Source: a virus. Taken from it: a stretch of DNA of 44,886 bases. Positions within the stretch are counted from its first letter, which is position 1. Each line of letters begins with the position of its first letter. The stretch lies in the IMG/VR virus record IMGVR_UViG_3300044712_000601, positions 1 through 44,886 of that record; one strand, written 5' to 3'. The notes under the pieces were generated by a model. The model made no database searches, was not told the DNA's origin, and saw nothing but the letters and a program-made list of their open reading frames with translations. The translations under genes and the position numbers were made by a program. Below, piece after piece: positions 23,443 through 29,905 of the stretch.

Positions 23443-25171
23443 TATAGTATTGATAGCCAGGAATGAGTCTCAAACCCTGCCGAGACTTATTAATTCTTTA
23501 ACAGAATTTCAAAGCCGAGGTGGTGAGGTATTACTATTGGATACCGGATCTACAGACGATACTGCAAATATTGCTAGAAATTTAGGATGCCGAGTTATTG
23601 AAGTTGGCGATAAATTTAGAAAAGTTATCACCAAAGATTTAGCTGATCAAATCAATGGCAAGTTTATTATCGAAAACGAACCATCGCTATTCAAAGAAGG
23701 TGACTCATTATTTGATTATGCTTCCGCTCGAAACTTTATAGCCGAACATGCCACCACAGATATGATCGCCACCCCAGACTGTGATGAAATCTATACGAAA
23801 TTTGATATTGATAAAATCAATCAAGCTATTGATGAAGGAGCTGAACAATTAGAATATAATTTCGTATTCTCACATGATGAGTATGGAAATCCAGCAATCC
23901 AATTTATCCACTCAAAATTTTACAATCGAAATAAATTAAAGTGGGTTGGGATAGTCCATGAAGTTTTGTCTGGTGGAGCAGTTAGAAAATTCCTTCCAGA
24001 AAGTATTATCAAGCTAGAACATTATCAAAATGAAAAAACTAATCGCTCAGGATATCTTCGAGGCTTAGCCCTAGACTGTTTTGAAAACCCAGATAATGAC
24101 CGCAATTCTCACTACTTTGGCCGAGAGTTGATATGGACTGGGAGATTTAATAGTGGTATTCAAGAATTAAAGCGTCATGTCGCTATGAACCGCTGGCCAA
24201 CAGAACGAGCTCAGTCGATGATATACATTGGTAATGCTTATGGTTTTTTAAATAAACCAGACCAACAAGCTGAATGGTATTTCAAATCATTTTATAGTGA
24301 TGGATCAAGACGTGAACCGCTAATCCAATTGGCCAACTTTTTTATGCACAATAGAAATTATCCAGCATCAATTGCTATGGCTCATGGTGCGCTTCAATTA
24401 GATTACACCGGGTTCTATGGGACTGATATGCGAGACTATACTGTGACCCCACATGAGATACTCTACCGGGCTTATGGTTGGACCGGCAAAATCGATCTGG
24501 CCTATAAACATCTTTTGGAATGTCTCAAGCACGAACCATTAAATGAAATCTTTCTGAGAGATTTGCGTTTCTATTCTACTCTTCCAAAAATATCTGTAAT
24601 CATCCCGACACTTGGTCGTCCCGATGGACTGAAGCGATGTATTAATTCAATCACATCTCAAAATTATCCAGCGGAATTAATCCAGATAGTAGTAAAAGAA
24701 GGTGAAGAAGGTACTGTTATCACAAAAGTAAATGATGGACTAAAAGAAGCTGATGGTGAGTTTATCATTTATGGTTCAAATGATATTGAGTTTGACCGAA
24801 ATGCTTTTATATTAGCTGTATATGATTACTTAATTCATAAAAAGAGATTGATAGCATTTGATACCGGAGTTCGTAATGCTGAAGGATATATCAACGAACA
24901 CTTTATGATCAAAAGAGATTTAATTGATGAGCTAGGCGGATATATTTTTGACCCAGATTTTCATCACGTTGGTGTCGATGATTTACTTTGGAAAAGATGT
25001 GAAAAACGGAATGAAGCTATGATATCTTCTGGCCGAGCTATTCATCACCATTTTTCAAGAATTGGTAGTGGGATTGAACCCGACGAGATCATCAAAAAGG
25101 GATGGGCACATCAAGCCGAAGATGCTGAGCTATTAGCTAAAAAATTAAAAGAATTAAATGAAGGAAAATAA
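23411..25171 (+). CDS. Double glycosyltransferase with TPR-like middle
   Basis: 586 aa from the ATG at 23411 (MTNEKEKPKFSIVLIARNES). Domain 1 (about 10-190): GT-A family 2 signature FSIVLIARNESQTLPRLINSL, LLLDTGSTDDT and the acidic ATPDCDEIY. Middle (about 200-390): helical repeats resembling TPR (FENPDNDRNSHYFGRELIWTGRF, NRWPTERAQSMIYIGNAY). Domain 2 (about 397-560): a second GT-like fold (KISVIIPTLGRPDGLKRCINSI; GSNDIEFD). Two-domain transferases of this kind glycosylate DNA, protein or surface sugars. Among the replication genes, a DNA-modifying or host-surface role is more likely than a virion role. Substrate cannot be told. Confidence 0.75.
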   Translation: MTNEKEKPKFSIVLIARNESQTLPRLINSLTEFQSRGGEVLLLDTGSTDDTANIARNLGCRVIEVGDKFRKVITKDLADQINGKFIIENEPSLFKEGDSLFDYASARNFIAEHATTDMIATPDCDEIYTKFDIDKINQAIDEGAEQLEYNFVFSHDEYGNPAIQFIHSKFYNRNKLKWVGIVHEVLSGGAVRKFLPESIIKLEHYQNEKTNRSGYLRGLALDCFENPDNDRNSHYFGRELIWTGRFNSGIQELKRHVAMNRWPTERAQSMIYIGNAYGFLNKPDQQAEWYFKSFYSDGSRREPLIQLANFFMHNRNYPASIAMAHGALQLDYTGFYGTDMRDYTVTPHEILYRAYGWTGKIDLAYKHLLECLKHEPLNEIFLRDLRFYSTLPKISVIIPTLGRPDGLKRCINSITSQNYPAELIQIVVKEGEEGTVITKVNDGLKEADGEFIIYGSNDIEFDRNAFILAVYDYLIHKKRLIAFDTGVRNAEGYINEHFMIKRDLIDELGGYIFDPDFHHVGVDDLLWKRCEKRNEAMISSGRAIHHHFSRIGSGIEPDEIIKKGWAHQAEDAELLAKKLKELNEGK

Positions 25172-25526
25172 AGCCCAGATTAAGTTTAATCAATATCTCA
25201 GAGAATGTAGACTGGTAGGTTTCTTCGAATTGAAGGTGGCAAAAGGAAATACTTTCAACTTCAAAGATATCGAAGAGCATCAATACGAAGGCCTACAGTC
25301 CACCGCCAAGAATGGTTTAGTCTGGAAATTGAGTGATGAAGATAGGAGGAAAAAGCCGTGTGATACATTATCAATACCACCCCTTCCATCCTATCTTGTC
25401 ATCCAATTTGATGATACTTTTTATCTCATCCGGATTGAGCATATCGTTAAGATGATCGAAAATAGCGAGAGAAGTATTACCAAAGATGAAGCTAGAGAAT
25501 ATGCAGATTTAGTTATACACACATAG
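25158..25526 (+). CDS. RecU-like PD-(D/E)XK nuclease (Holliday-junction resolvase-like)
   Basis: 122 aa. FFELKVAKGNTFNFKDIEEHQYEGLQ carries the E-x-K pair (E24, K26) and the His-Gln that follows it in the RecU-like branch. KKPCDTLSIPP and SYLVIQFDDTFYLIRIEHI match the later beta strands of the fold. RecU-type enzymes resolve Holliday junctions during recombination and concatemer processing. Short for a RecU (the N-terminal arm is missing), so it may be a phage-specific variant. It overlaps the preceding gene by 14 nt and ends inside early promoter 3. Confidence 0.65.
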   Translation: MKENKAQIKFNQYLRECRLVGFFELKVAKGNTFNFKDIEEHQYEGLQSTAKNGLVWKLSDEDRRKKPCDTLSIPPLPSYLVIQFDDTFYLIRIEHIVKMIENSERSITKDEAREYADLVIHT

Positions 25527-25558
25527 CATTTGACACCGACACCAGCACCGATTATAAT
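25509..25558 (+). promoter_or_regulatory. Early promoter 3 with DnaA-box module
   Basis: TTAGTTATACACA (25509-25521; DnaA-box consensus TTATNCACA), 8 bp, -35 TTGACA (25530-25535), a 17-bp spacer beginning CCGACACC, and a perfect TATAAT (25553-25558). It lies 36 nt before the RHH gene. Confidence 0.88.
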
Positions 25559-25594
25559 TAGTATGTCGAATTTATAAATTAATCTAAAAACAAT

Positions 25595-25741
25595 ATGGAA
25601 AAAAATACATTAGTTAGAGTATACCCAGGAGTTAGACGAGACCAAGCCAAAGCTATTAAACAAGAAGCGGAAAAGCTAAAGGTCGGCAATGGTGAAATGC
25701 ACCGCATCATCATTGATTATTACTTTAAGAATAAAAAATAA
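25595..25741 (+). CDS. Ribbon-helix-helix DNA-binding protein
   Basis: 48 aa. LVRVYPGVRR is a beta-strand-like start, followed by two helices (RDQAKAIKQEAEKLK and GEMHRIIIDYYFKN), the CopG/Arc (RHH) pattern of dimeric repressors. First gene behind early promoter 3 and expected to bind an operator, perhaps the CCGACACC-type sequence in the promoters. Small size and early timing fit an autorepressor. Not in a predicted toxin-antitoxin pair. Confidence 0.65.
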   Translation: MEKNTLVRVYPGVRRDQAKAIKQEAEKLKVGNGEMHRIIIDYYFKNKK

Positions 25742-25742
25742 A

Positions 25743-26042
25743 ATGCCCATCTCAAATATTTACGAAGAGTACGCATTGCTAGAGAGTCAGATCGAAGCAT
25801 TAGAATTAAAGAAAGAACAACTTCGCCCCCACATCCTTCAAATGATGATTGATAAAGGTGAAAAGAAAGTCGATACCGGAGTTGGTAGTTTCAGTGTTAG
25901 CAAAATTAAAAAGTGGACATTCCCAGCTCGTATAGTCGAGATGGAAGAAAATGTCAAAGCTGAAAAAGAAAAAGCTAAGAGTACCAATGAAGCTACCTAC
26001 GAAGAATCCGAGTCATTACGATTTACTAAAATGAAACTTTAA
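25743..26042 (+). CDS. Conserved phage coiled-coil protein, 99 aa
   Basis: From the ATG at 25743 (MPISNIYEEYALLESQIEAL); the upstream start lies inside the preceding gene. A helical N-terminal half (LELKKEQLRPHILQMM), then GVGSFSVSKIKKWTFPARIVEMEE and a final ESLRFTKMKL. I recall this arrangement (coiled coil, KxxTxxGxFxxxxxKxW, then a short helix) from small uncharacterised phage proteins. Function unknown. It begins 1 nt after the RHH stop. Confidence 0.6.
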   Translation: MPISNIYEEYALLESQIEALELKKEQLRPHILQMMIDKGEKKVDTGVGSFSVSKIKKWTFPARIVEMEENVKAEKEKAKSTNEATYEESESLRFTKMKL

Positions 26043-26046
26043 TTAT

Positions 26047-26262
26047 ATGAAGAAAGCCACTCAAGTATTCAAATTAGATTGCATCGGCACATCATTTTCT
26101 ATACATGTTCATCCAGGTCAGATGATCAATCGAAAAAAGATGTGCGAAAGATTATTAAAAAATAACTTAGAAAAATACAATGTCAAAAAAGAAAACATCT
26201 CAAAAGGTTACAGTAGACAACAATCCCACCACACGACCCCCATTAGAAATAAAACTTATTAG
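26047..26262 (+). CDS. Small early protein overlapping its neighbour, 71 aa
   Basis: MKKATQVFKLDCIGTSFSIHVHPGQMINRKKM... runs out of frame across the first 83 nt of the next gene before its TAA. The N-terminal 45 residues look coding, while the overlapping tail (KGYSRQQSHHTTPIRNKTY) looks like read-through of the other frame. May be a truncated or recently shifted gene. No recognised family. Confidence 0.45.
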   Translation: MKKATQVFKLDCIGTSFSIHVHPGQMINRKKMCERLLKNNLEKYNVKKENISKGYSRQQSHHTTPIRNKTY

Positions 26263-26692
26263 TTACACAGTTGAAGCTGTTATCCCAACTATGATGTATG
26301 GGAACATTCAACCAAAAATCACTGTCGAAGCTCGCACAATGGAAGATGCCAAGCTAGCAGTATTCCCTCATATCGAAGATCTCTACAGAACATATGCGGT
26401 AGAGCCTATGGATGGCCGTAAACCAGCTTTTATGTCTAAAGCTAATGTATCGGTCAGTGAGCGTACTGTAGATATCGCGCAACCTCAGAATACTACAAGT
26501 ACAGGACCAACAGCATCATCTCAAACTAAATCAGTAGCATTTATGAAAGCTGATGGTGCCATCAAATCTGCTACAAGTCTTGATGCGCTTGATATTATTC
26601 AACAACAAATTGAGAAATCAGTAAAATTATCTGCTGATGAAAAACCAATATTATTAGATGGGATATTAAAAAGAATTATAGATCTTAGCTAA
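26180..26692 (+). CDS. Conserved early protein, 170 aa
   Basis: MSKKKTSQKVTVDNNPTTRP begins a short basic tail, then ISYTVEAVIPTMMYGNIQPKITVEARTMEDAKLAVFPHIEDLYRTY, a pattern I recall from uncharacterised phage proteins. A Ser/Thr/Gln-rich linker (TTSTGPTASSQTK) separates it from a C-terminal helical domain (SLDALDIIQQQIEKSVKLSADEKP). Function unknown; perhaps a DNA-metabolism accessory. Confidence 0.6.
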   Translation: MSKKKTSQKVTVDNNPTTRPPLEIKLISYTVEAVIPTMMYGNIQPKITVEARTMEDAKLAVFPHIEDLYRTYAVEPMDGRKPAFMSKANVSVSERTVDIAQPQNTTSTGPTASSQTKSVAFMKADGAIKSATSLDALDIIQQQIEKSVKLSADEKPILLDGILKRIIDLS

Positions 26693-26703
26693 CCTATAAA
26701 AAA

Positions 26704-26880
26704 ATGAAATATGAACCAGGGAAAAAAGTTAAACATATACTCACTGGAGAATTATTATTACTTCTCCCTACTGATGGTTATAGGGTCACTCTAATTCCAC
26801 AAATTAGAGTTAGAACAACAGACTATAAAGAGTTATGGTTAGACGCATGTGAAGTGGAAGAATTAGATTTTGGTCATTAA
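26704..26880 (+). CDS. DUF2158/YodC-like small protein, 58 aa
   Basis: Begins MKYEPGKKVKHILTGELLLL and ends DYKELWLDACEVEELDFGH. The small beta-barrel pattern (GKKVKHxLTGE..., R..DYKE.WL....E.EE) is like YodC-type proteins found widely in phages and plasmids. Its role is unknown. The downstream 382 nt are non-coding and contain the three-domain RNA. Confidence 0.5.
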   Translation: MKYEPGKKVKHILTGELLLLLPTDGYRVTLIPQIRVRTTDYKELWLDACEVEELDFGH

Positions 26881-26891
26881 AAACAAAATAG

Positions 26892-27216
26892 AAAGTGTGT
26901 CGGTGGGGGAACAAAGACTCAGAACAAAGGACTGGGTTTTCCCTGGTCGGCGAGAATCTTAGTGTTCGCTTCCCCACAGGCACATTTTTACAAAGGTTAG
27001 AGTGGTTCAAGCCGAGAGACAGTTTAGTGAATTTCTAGAATAGTAGCTAAACACCAGAAAGATAAGTCCGCAAGACCCTTTCTGCTCGGCTTAAGCCACT
27101 TTAACCACCAAGGAAGATAGAATAACTGCGATTGAAGGATATTGCGGAAATAATCAATACTGCAGACTGGGCAACCATATATACAAGTCCATTCAATCCA
27201 GTTTCCTGTCTTTCTT
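26892..27216 (+). ncRNA. Putative three-domain structured RNA
   Basis: The 382-nt gap after 26880 has no ORF but folds by eye into three adjacent closed domains. D1 (26892-26988): a 10-bp and an 8-bp helix segment around one G-A mismatch, plus two inner hairpins. D2 (26995-27106): a 22-position stem (26995-27016 with 27085-27106, one C-A mismatch) enclosing hairpins GTTTAG/CTAAAC and CAGAAAG/CTTTCTG. D3 (27110-27216): an 11-bp stem, then 5+7 bp with one bulge, then inner stems including TGG-GCAA-CCA. At least seven pairs are G-U in the plus strand. It could be a trans-acting RNA or the 5' leader of the next gene. Confidence 0.7.
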
Positions 27217-27262
27217 GAAGAGATTATTAGAATAACAGCTCGCAACTTACTGCGGAATAAAA

Positions 27263-28006
27263 ATGTTTACTAAAAAATGTGAGTATTGTGATGAAATTCA
27301 TAAAGATAATAATACAGGTTGTAGCAACTCTGGCAACTGCAACTCTGGCGACTGCAACTCTGGCTACTGCAACTCTGGCAACCGCAACTCTGGCGACTGC
27401 AACTCTGGCTACTGCAACTCTGGCAACCGCAACTCTGGCAACTACAACTCTGGCAACTACAACTCTGGCTACCGCAACTCTGGCTACTACAACTCTGGCT
27501 ACTACAACTCTGGCAACTACAACTCTGGCAACTACAACTCTGGCAACTACAACTCTGGCAACTACAACTCTGGCTACCGCAACTCTGGCTACTACAACTC
27601 TGGCTACTACAACTCTGGCTGGTTCAATACAAACGAACCTAAAATGCGTTTCTTTAATAAAGATAGTGATGTTACATATTCTGAATTTTCTAAAAACAGA
27701 ATAGTTTACCCAGCCCTAAAAATCTGTGCTTGGGTAGACCTAAATGACCTACCAAAATCTGAACAATCAGAAAGTGCTAAGCAAATGGGAGGGCTACTCA
27801 AAACTCTAACCTACAAAGAAGCGTGGGCAGAATATTGGAATCGTGCTAGTGAAGAAGATAAAAAGTGGTTTGAGAATCTACCAAACTTCGATGCGACTAT
27901 CTTTGAAGAAATAACTGGTATTAAAGTAAACGCTCCACAATCCCTTTCAGGAAAAGAAGTAGAAGTTAAATTAGATGGAGTAACTTATAAGGCGATTATA
28001 AAGTAG
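27263..28006 (+). CDS. Pentapeptide-repeat protein
   Basis: 247 aa. CSNSGNCNSGDCNSGYCNSG begins 20 five-residue repeats (N-S-G-x-x, x mostly Tyr, Asn, Arg, Cys) at residues about 22-121, the glycine/asparagine type of pentapeptide repeat that forms a right-handed beta-helix. The C-terminal domain (about 125-247) begins MRFFNKDSDVTYSEFSKNR and ends with a beta-rich SLSGKEVEVKLDGVTYKAIIK. DNA-mimic pentapeptide proteins bind gyrase, but this subtype is better known from secreted or structural proteins, so function is open. It starts 46 nt after the structured RNA. Confidence 0.75.
   Translation: MFTKKCEYCDEIHKDNNTGCSNSGNCNSGDCNSGYCNSGNRNSGDCNSGYCNSGNRNSGNYNSGNYNSGYRNSGYYNSGYYNSGNYNSGNYNSGNYNSGNYNSGYRNSGYYNSGYYNSGWFNTNEPKMRFFNKDSDVTYSEFSKNRIVYPALKICAWVDLNDLPKSEQSESAKQMGGLLKTLTYKEAWAEYWNRASEEDKKWFENLPNFDATIFEEITGIKVNAPQSLSGKEVEVKLDGVTYKAIIK
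27326..27625 (+). repeat. 15-bp tandem repeat array in the pentapeptide gene
   Basis: Twenty units of 15 bp with the fixed core AACTCTGGC and a variable second half (NAYYRC-like; last unit degenerate). They encode the NSGxx repeats in frame. Near-identical units allow copy-number change by slippage or recombination. Confidence 0.9.
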
Positions 28007-28031
28007 GATTATTAGAATAACAATAAAAGAT

Positions 28032-28232
28032 ATGAATAAAGAAACAAAGTATACAGTACAGTTAATGGCTTGTTATGGAATGGCTCAAATGCAACTCTTT
28101 GAAAAAAAAGGAGTAAGCGAAGAATACTTAGGTGATTTAGAATTAGGTAAAGTTGGCGATTTTGCACCTCTTGATAGCGACACAAGACTAGAATTATGGA
28201 TTACTGAGGAAGATTCAGAAGAATTAGAATAA
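28032..28232 (+). CDS. Small early protein, 66 aa
   Basis: MNKETKYTVQLMACYGMAQM begins a mixed helical/beta segment; the C-terminus is strongly acidic (TEEDSEELE). The leader contains a copy of a 16-bp element (GATTATTAGAATAACA) also present at 27222. No recognised family. Confidence 0.5.
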   Translation: MNKETKYTVQLMACYGMAQMQLFEKKGVSEEYLGDLELGKVGDFAPLDSDTRLELWITEEDSEELE

Positions 28233-28242
28233 GTAAATAGAT

Positions 28243-28989
28243 ATGTCTACCCCAAAGAATAAAAAAGAAGAGTGTCCAAATTGCGGTTTAAGTTTCGCTC
28301 ATGGTTCTGTAAAATGTAATTACCCAGATAAAAGCACTTCCACCCCAACTTCAGAGAAATCAAAGAGTGAATGCCAGCACGAAATAGAAAGTAATATGTG
28401 CGAACCATATTGTAGAAAATGTTTAATGCGATACCCACCAGAAGTAAAGAGTGAGGAGAAGGTTTGTAAATATTGCAATACCGAAAATATACACAATAGA
28501 AAAAGTTGCTTTGTGTGTGGTGCAGATAGTTCAGAAGTAAAACCAAGTAAAGAATGGACTTGCCCTTGCGGAAAACCAGCTGAAGAATTTGACCTATGCG
28601 GTTCGGCAGAATGTGAAGAAAAATATACTAGTTCAGAAGTAAAATCTACAGAGAAAGAAGATTGGGCGGAAAAACTAAAACAAGAATATTTAGATTATAG
28701 TGACCAAGCACATTATAATTCTTACCTTTCTCCTGACGAAATAGCTAACTGGTGGGTAGAGAAAATCCGCAAACAGAAAGAAGAGACAACAGAACAATTT
28801 TACTATAATCGTGGATTTTTAGATGCTAGCCAAGCCACTAAGACCTTAATACTGGAGGAGGTGGAGAAGAAGTTAGACGAATATTCAAAATTAGCAGTAG
28901 ATTCAAAAGACACTAAAACTTTAGACGAAAATATAGGAGCGTGTAAGGCTTGTGGTGACATATTAAAAGTAATTAAGGAGGGGAAATAG
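28243..28989 (+). CDS. Multi-zinc-ribbon protein, 248 aa
   Basis: The N-terminal half holds repeated Cys groups: CPNCG, CQHE..., CRKC, CKYC, CFVCG and CPCGK, then C..AEC, i.e. several zinc ribbons in a row. The C-terminal half is a charged helical region ending LILEEVEKKLDEYSKL and CKACGDILKVIKEGK. Serial zinc ribbons suggest binding of nucleic acid or several partners. It sits in the same cassette as the structured RNA, pentapeptide protein and RNA ligase. Ends 2 nt before the next ATG, with AGGAGG close by. Confidence 0.6.
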   Translation: MSTPKNKKEECPNCGLSFAHGSVKCNYPDKSTSTPTSEKSKSECQHEIESNMCEPYCRKCLMRYPPEVKSEEKVCKYCNTENIHNRKSCFVCGADSSEVKPSKEWTCPCGKPAEEFDLCGSAECEEKYTSSEVKSTEKEDWAEKLKQEYLDYSDQAHYNSYLSPDEIANWWVEKIRKQKEETTEQFYYNRGFLDASQATKTLILEEVEKKLDEYSKLAVDSKDTKTLDENIGACKACGDILKVIKEGK

Positions 28990-28991
28990 AT

Positions 28992-29114
28992 ATGAAAAAC
29001 TTTCATCAAGCAATAGGTAATTTATTAGTATTAGGAGCAGTCATGTTGTTCACAGGGGTCGCATGGACTATCTTAAATCACGCATTTTCTGAAATGGGGA
29101 TGTGTTACAGGTAG
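28992..29114 (+). CDS. Tiny membrane protein, 40 aa
   Basis: MKNFHQAIGNLLVLGAVMLF forms a transmembrane helix that continues TGVAWTIL. It is preceded by AGGAGG, one of the clearest Shine-Dalgarno sequences in the genome. A small single-span protein among several in this arm. Function unknown. Confidence 0.5.
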   Translation: MKNFHQAIGNLLVLGAVMLFTGVAWTILNHAFSEMGMCYR

Positions 29115-29188
29115 ATTATTAAATTAGCTAACAAAAAAGAAAATGAATAGAGGGGTCCCCATTACTAGATTTAACACAAAAGGAGGAG

Positions 29189-29746
29189 ATGAAGAAAATT
29201 AAAACAATATTTGAAAGAGAAAATGGAAGAGTTGTGCCAAAAGTAGTTGCTGGCGTTTCTTTAGAAATGCTTGCCTTAGATAGAACTGTGAAAGCCACCG
29301 AGAAACTAGATGGTATGAACGTGCGAGTTACTGTGCGTAGTGGTACTTGTGTGAGGTTAGAAAAACGTAGAAATCCCGACAAGATACAAAAATATAAAGG
29401 TATTATTGAGCCTTGGTATGTAGATACAGCTATTTCTAGCGAAGACAAATGGCTCAATGACGCACTTGCAAATACTGACCTAACACAGCTACCAGACGGT
29501 GAATGGAGTGGTGAAGCCCTAGGCACTAATATTCAAGGAAATCCTTTAAACTTACCAACAAATCGCATTGTATTCTTTACGCTAGGCCAAGCACCCATAT
29601 TTGATAATGTACCCACTACTTACGAAGAATTGAAAGATTGGTTACCGAAGCAAAAATCAAAGTACGGCAATGACTGTGGTATTGAAGGAATAGTGTGGCA
29701 TTGTGAAAATGGTGAAATGTATAAAATTAAAACTAAGGATTTTTAG
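29189..29746 (+). CDS. RNA ligase
   Basis: 185 aa. Nucleotidyltransferase motifs in order: I = TEKLDGMNVRV (lysine nucleophile K39 in KLDG); III = DGEWSGEALG (about 103-112); IV = GIEGIVWH (E166); V = YKIKTKDF (K179, K181). This is the DRB0094/Rnl2-like ligase layout without an added C-terminal domain. It joins RNA ends using ATP and in phages often repairs tRNAs cut by host defence nucleases. No kinase/phosphatase partner is visible here. The ATG is preceded by AGGAGG. An overlapping 19-codon frame begins at 29143. Confidence 0.85.
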   Translation: MKKIKTIFERENGRVVPKVVAGVSLEMLALDRTVKATEKLDGMNVRVTVRSGTCVRLEKRRNPDKIQKYKGIIEPWYVDTAISSEDKWLNDALANTDLTQLPDGEWSGEALGTNIQGNPLNLPTNRIVFFTLGQAPIFDNVPTTYEELKDWLPKQKSKYGNDCGIEGIVWHCENGEMYKIKTKDF

Positions 29747-29817
29747 GTCGAGTAGTTAGGTAAGGTAGGAGAATATTATTAGTTTATTACAAACCTCACT
29801 AACAAAGTAAATAGGAT

Positions 29818-29895
29818 ATGGAAACATTCACAGGGTTGCTTATGATATTGATCGGGATTTTATGGATTATGTGTATAAATTTATTAACAAAATAA
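29818..29895 (+). CDS. Tiny membrane peptide, 25 aa
   Basis: METFTGLLMILIGILWIMCI and NLLTK: a single hydrophobic helix. It lies 10 nt before the Cas4-like nuclease gene. Could be real or chance; other small membrane proteins occur nearby. Confidence 0.35.
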   Translation: METFTGLLMILIGILWIMCINLLTK

Positions 29896-29905
29896 TTAAG
29901 AATTC

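Noticed and set aside
27110-27216. Group I intron core in domain 3
   Set aside because: A GACT...AGTC pair and TTGCGG-like string resemble P7/P4 elements, but only about 17 nt separate the two P7 halves, too few for P3/P8, and there is no interrupted gene.
26892-27216. tmRNA or tRNA
   Set aside because: No CCA end, no T-arm in the right place, no tag frame, and no cloverleaf of tRNA size in any of the three domains.
27326-27625. CRISPR-like array
   Set aside because: The 15-bp units are contiguous with no unique spacers and encode in-frame pentapeptides, so it is a coding tandem repeat.
29143-29202. 19-codon leader ORF before the RNA ligase
   Set aside because: It overlaps the ligase start, has no ribosome site of its own, and its sequence has no distinguishing feature.
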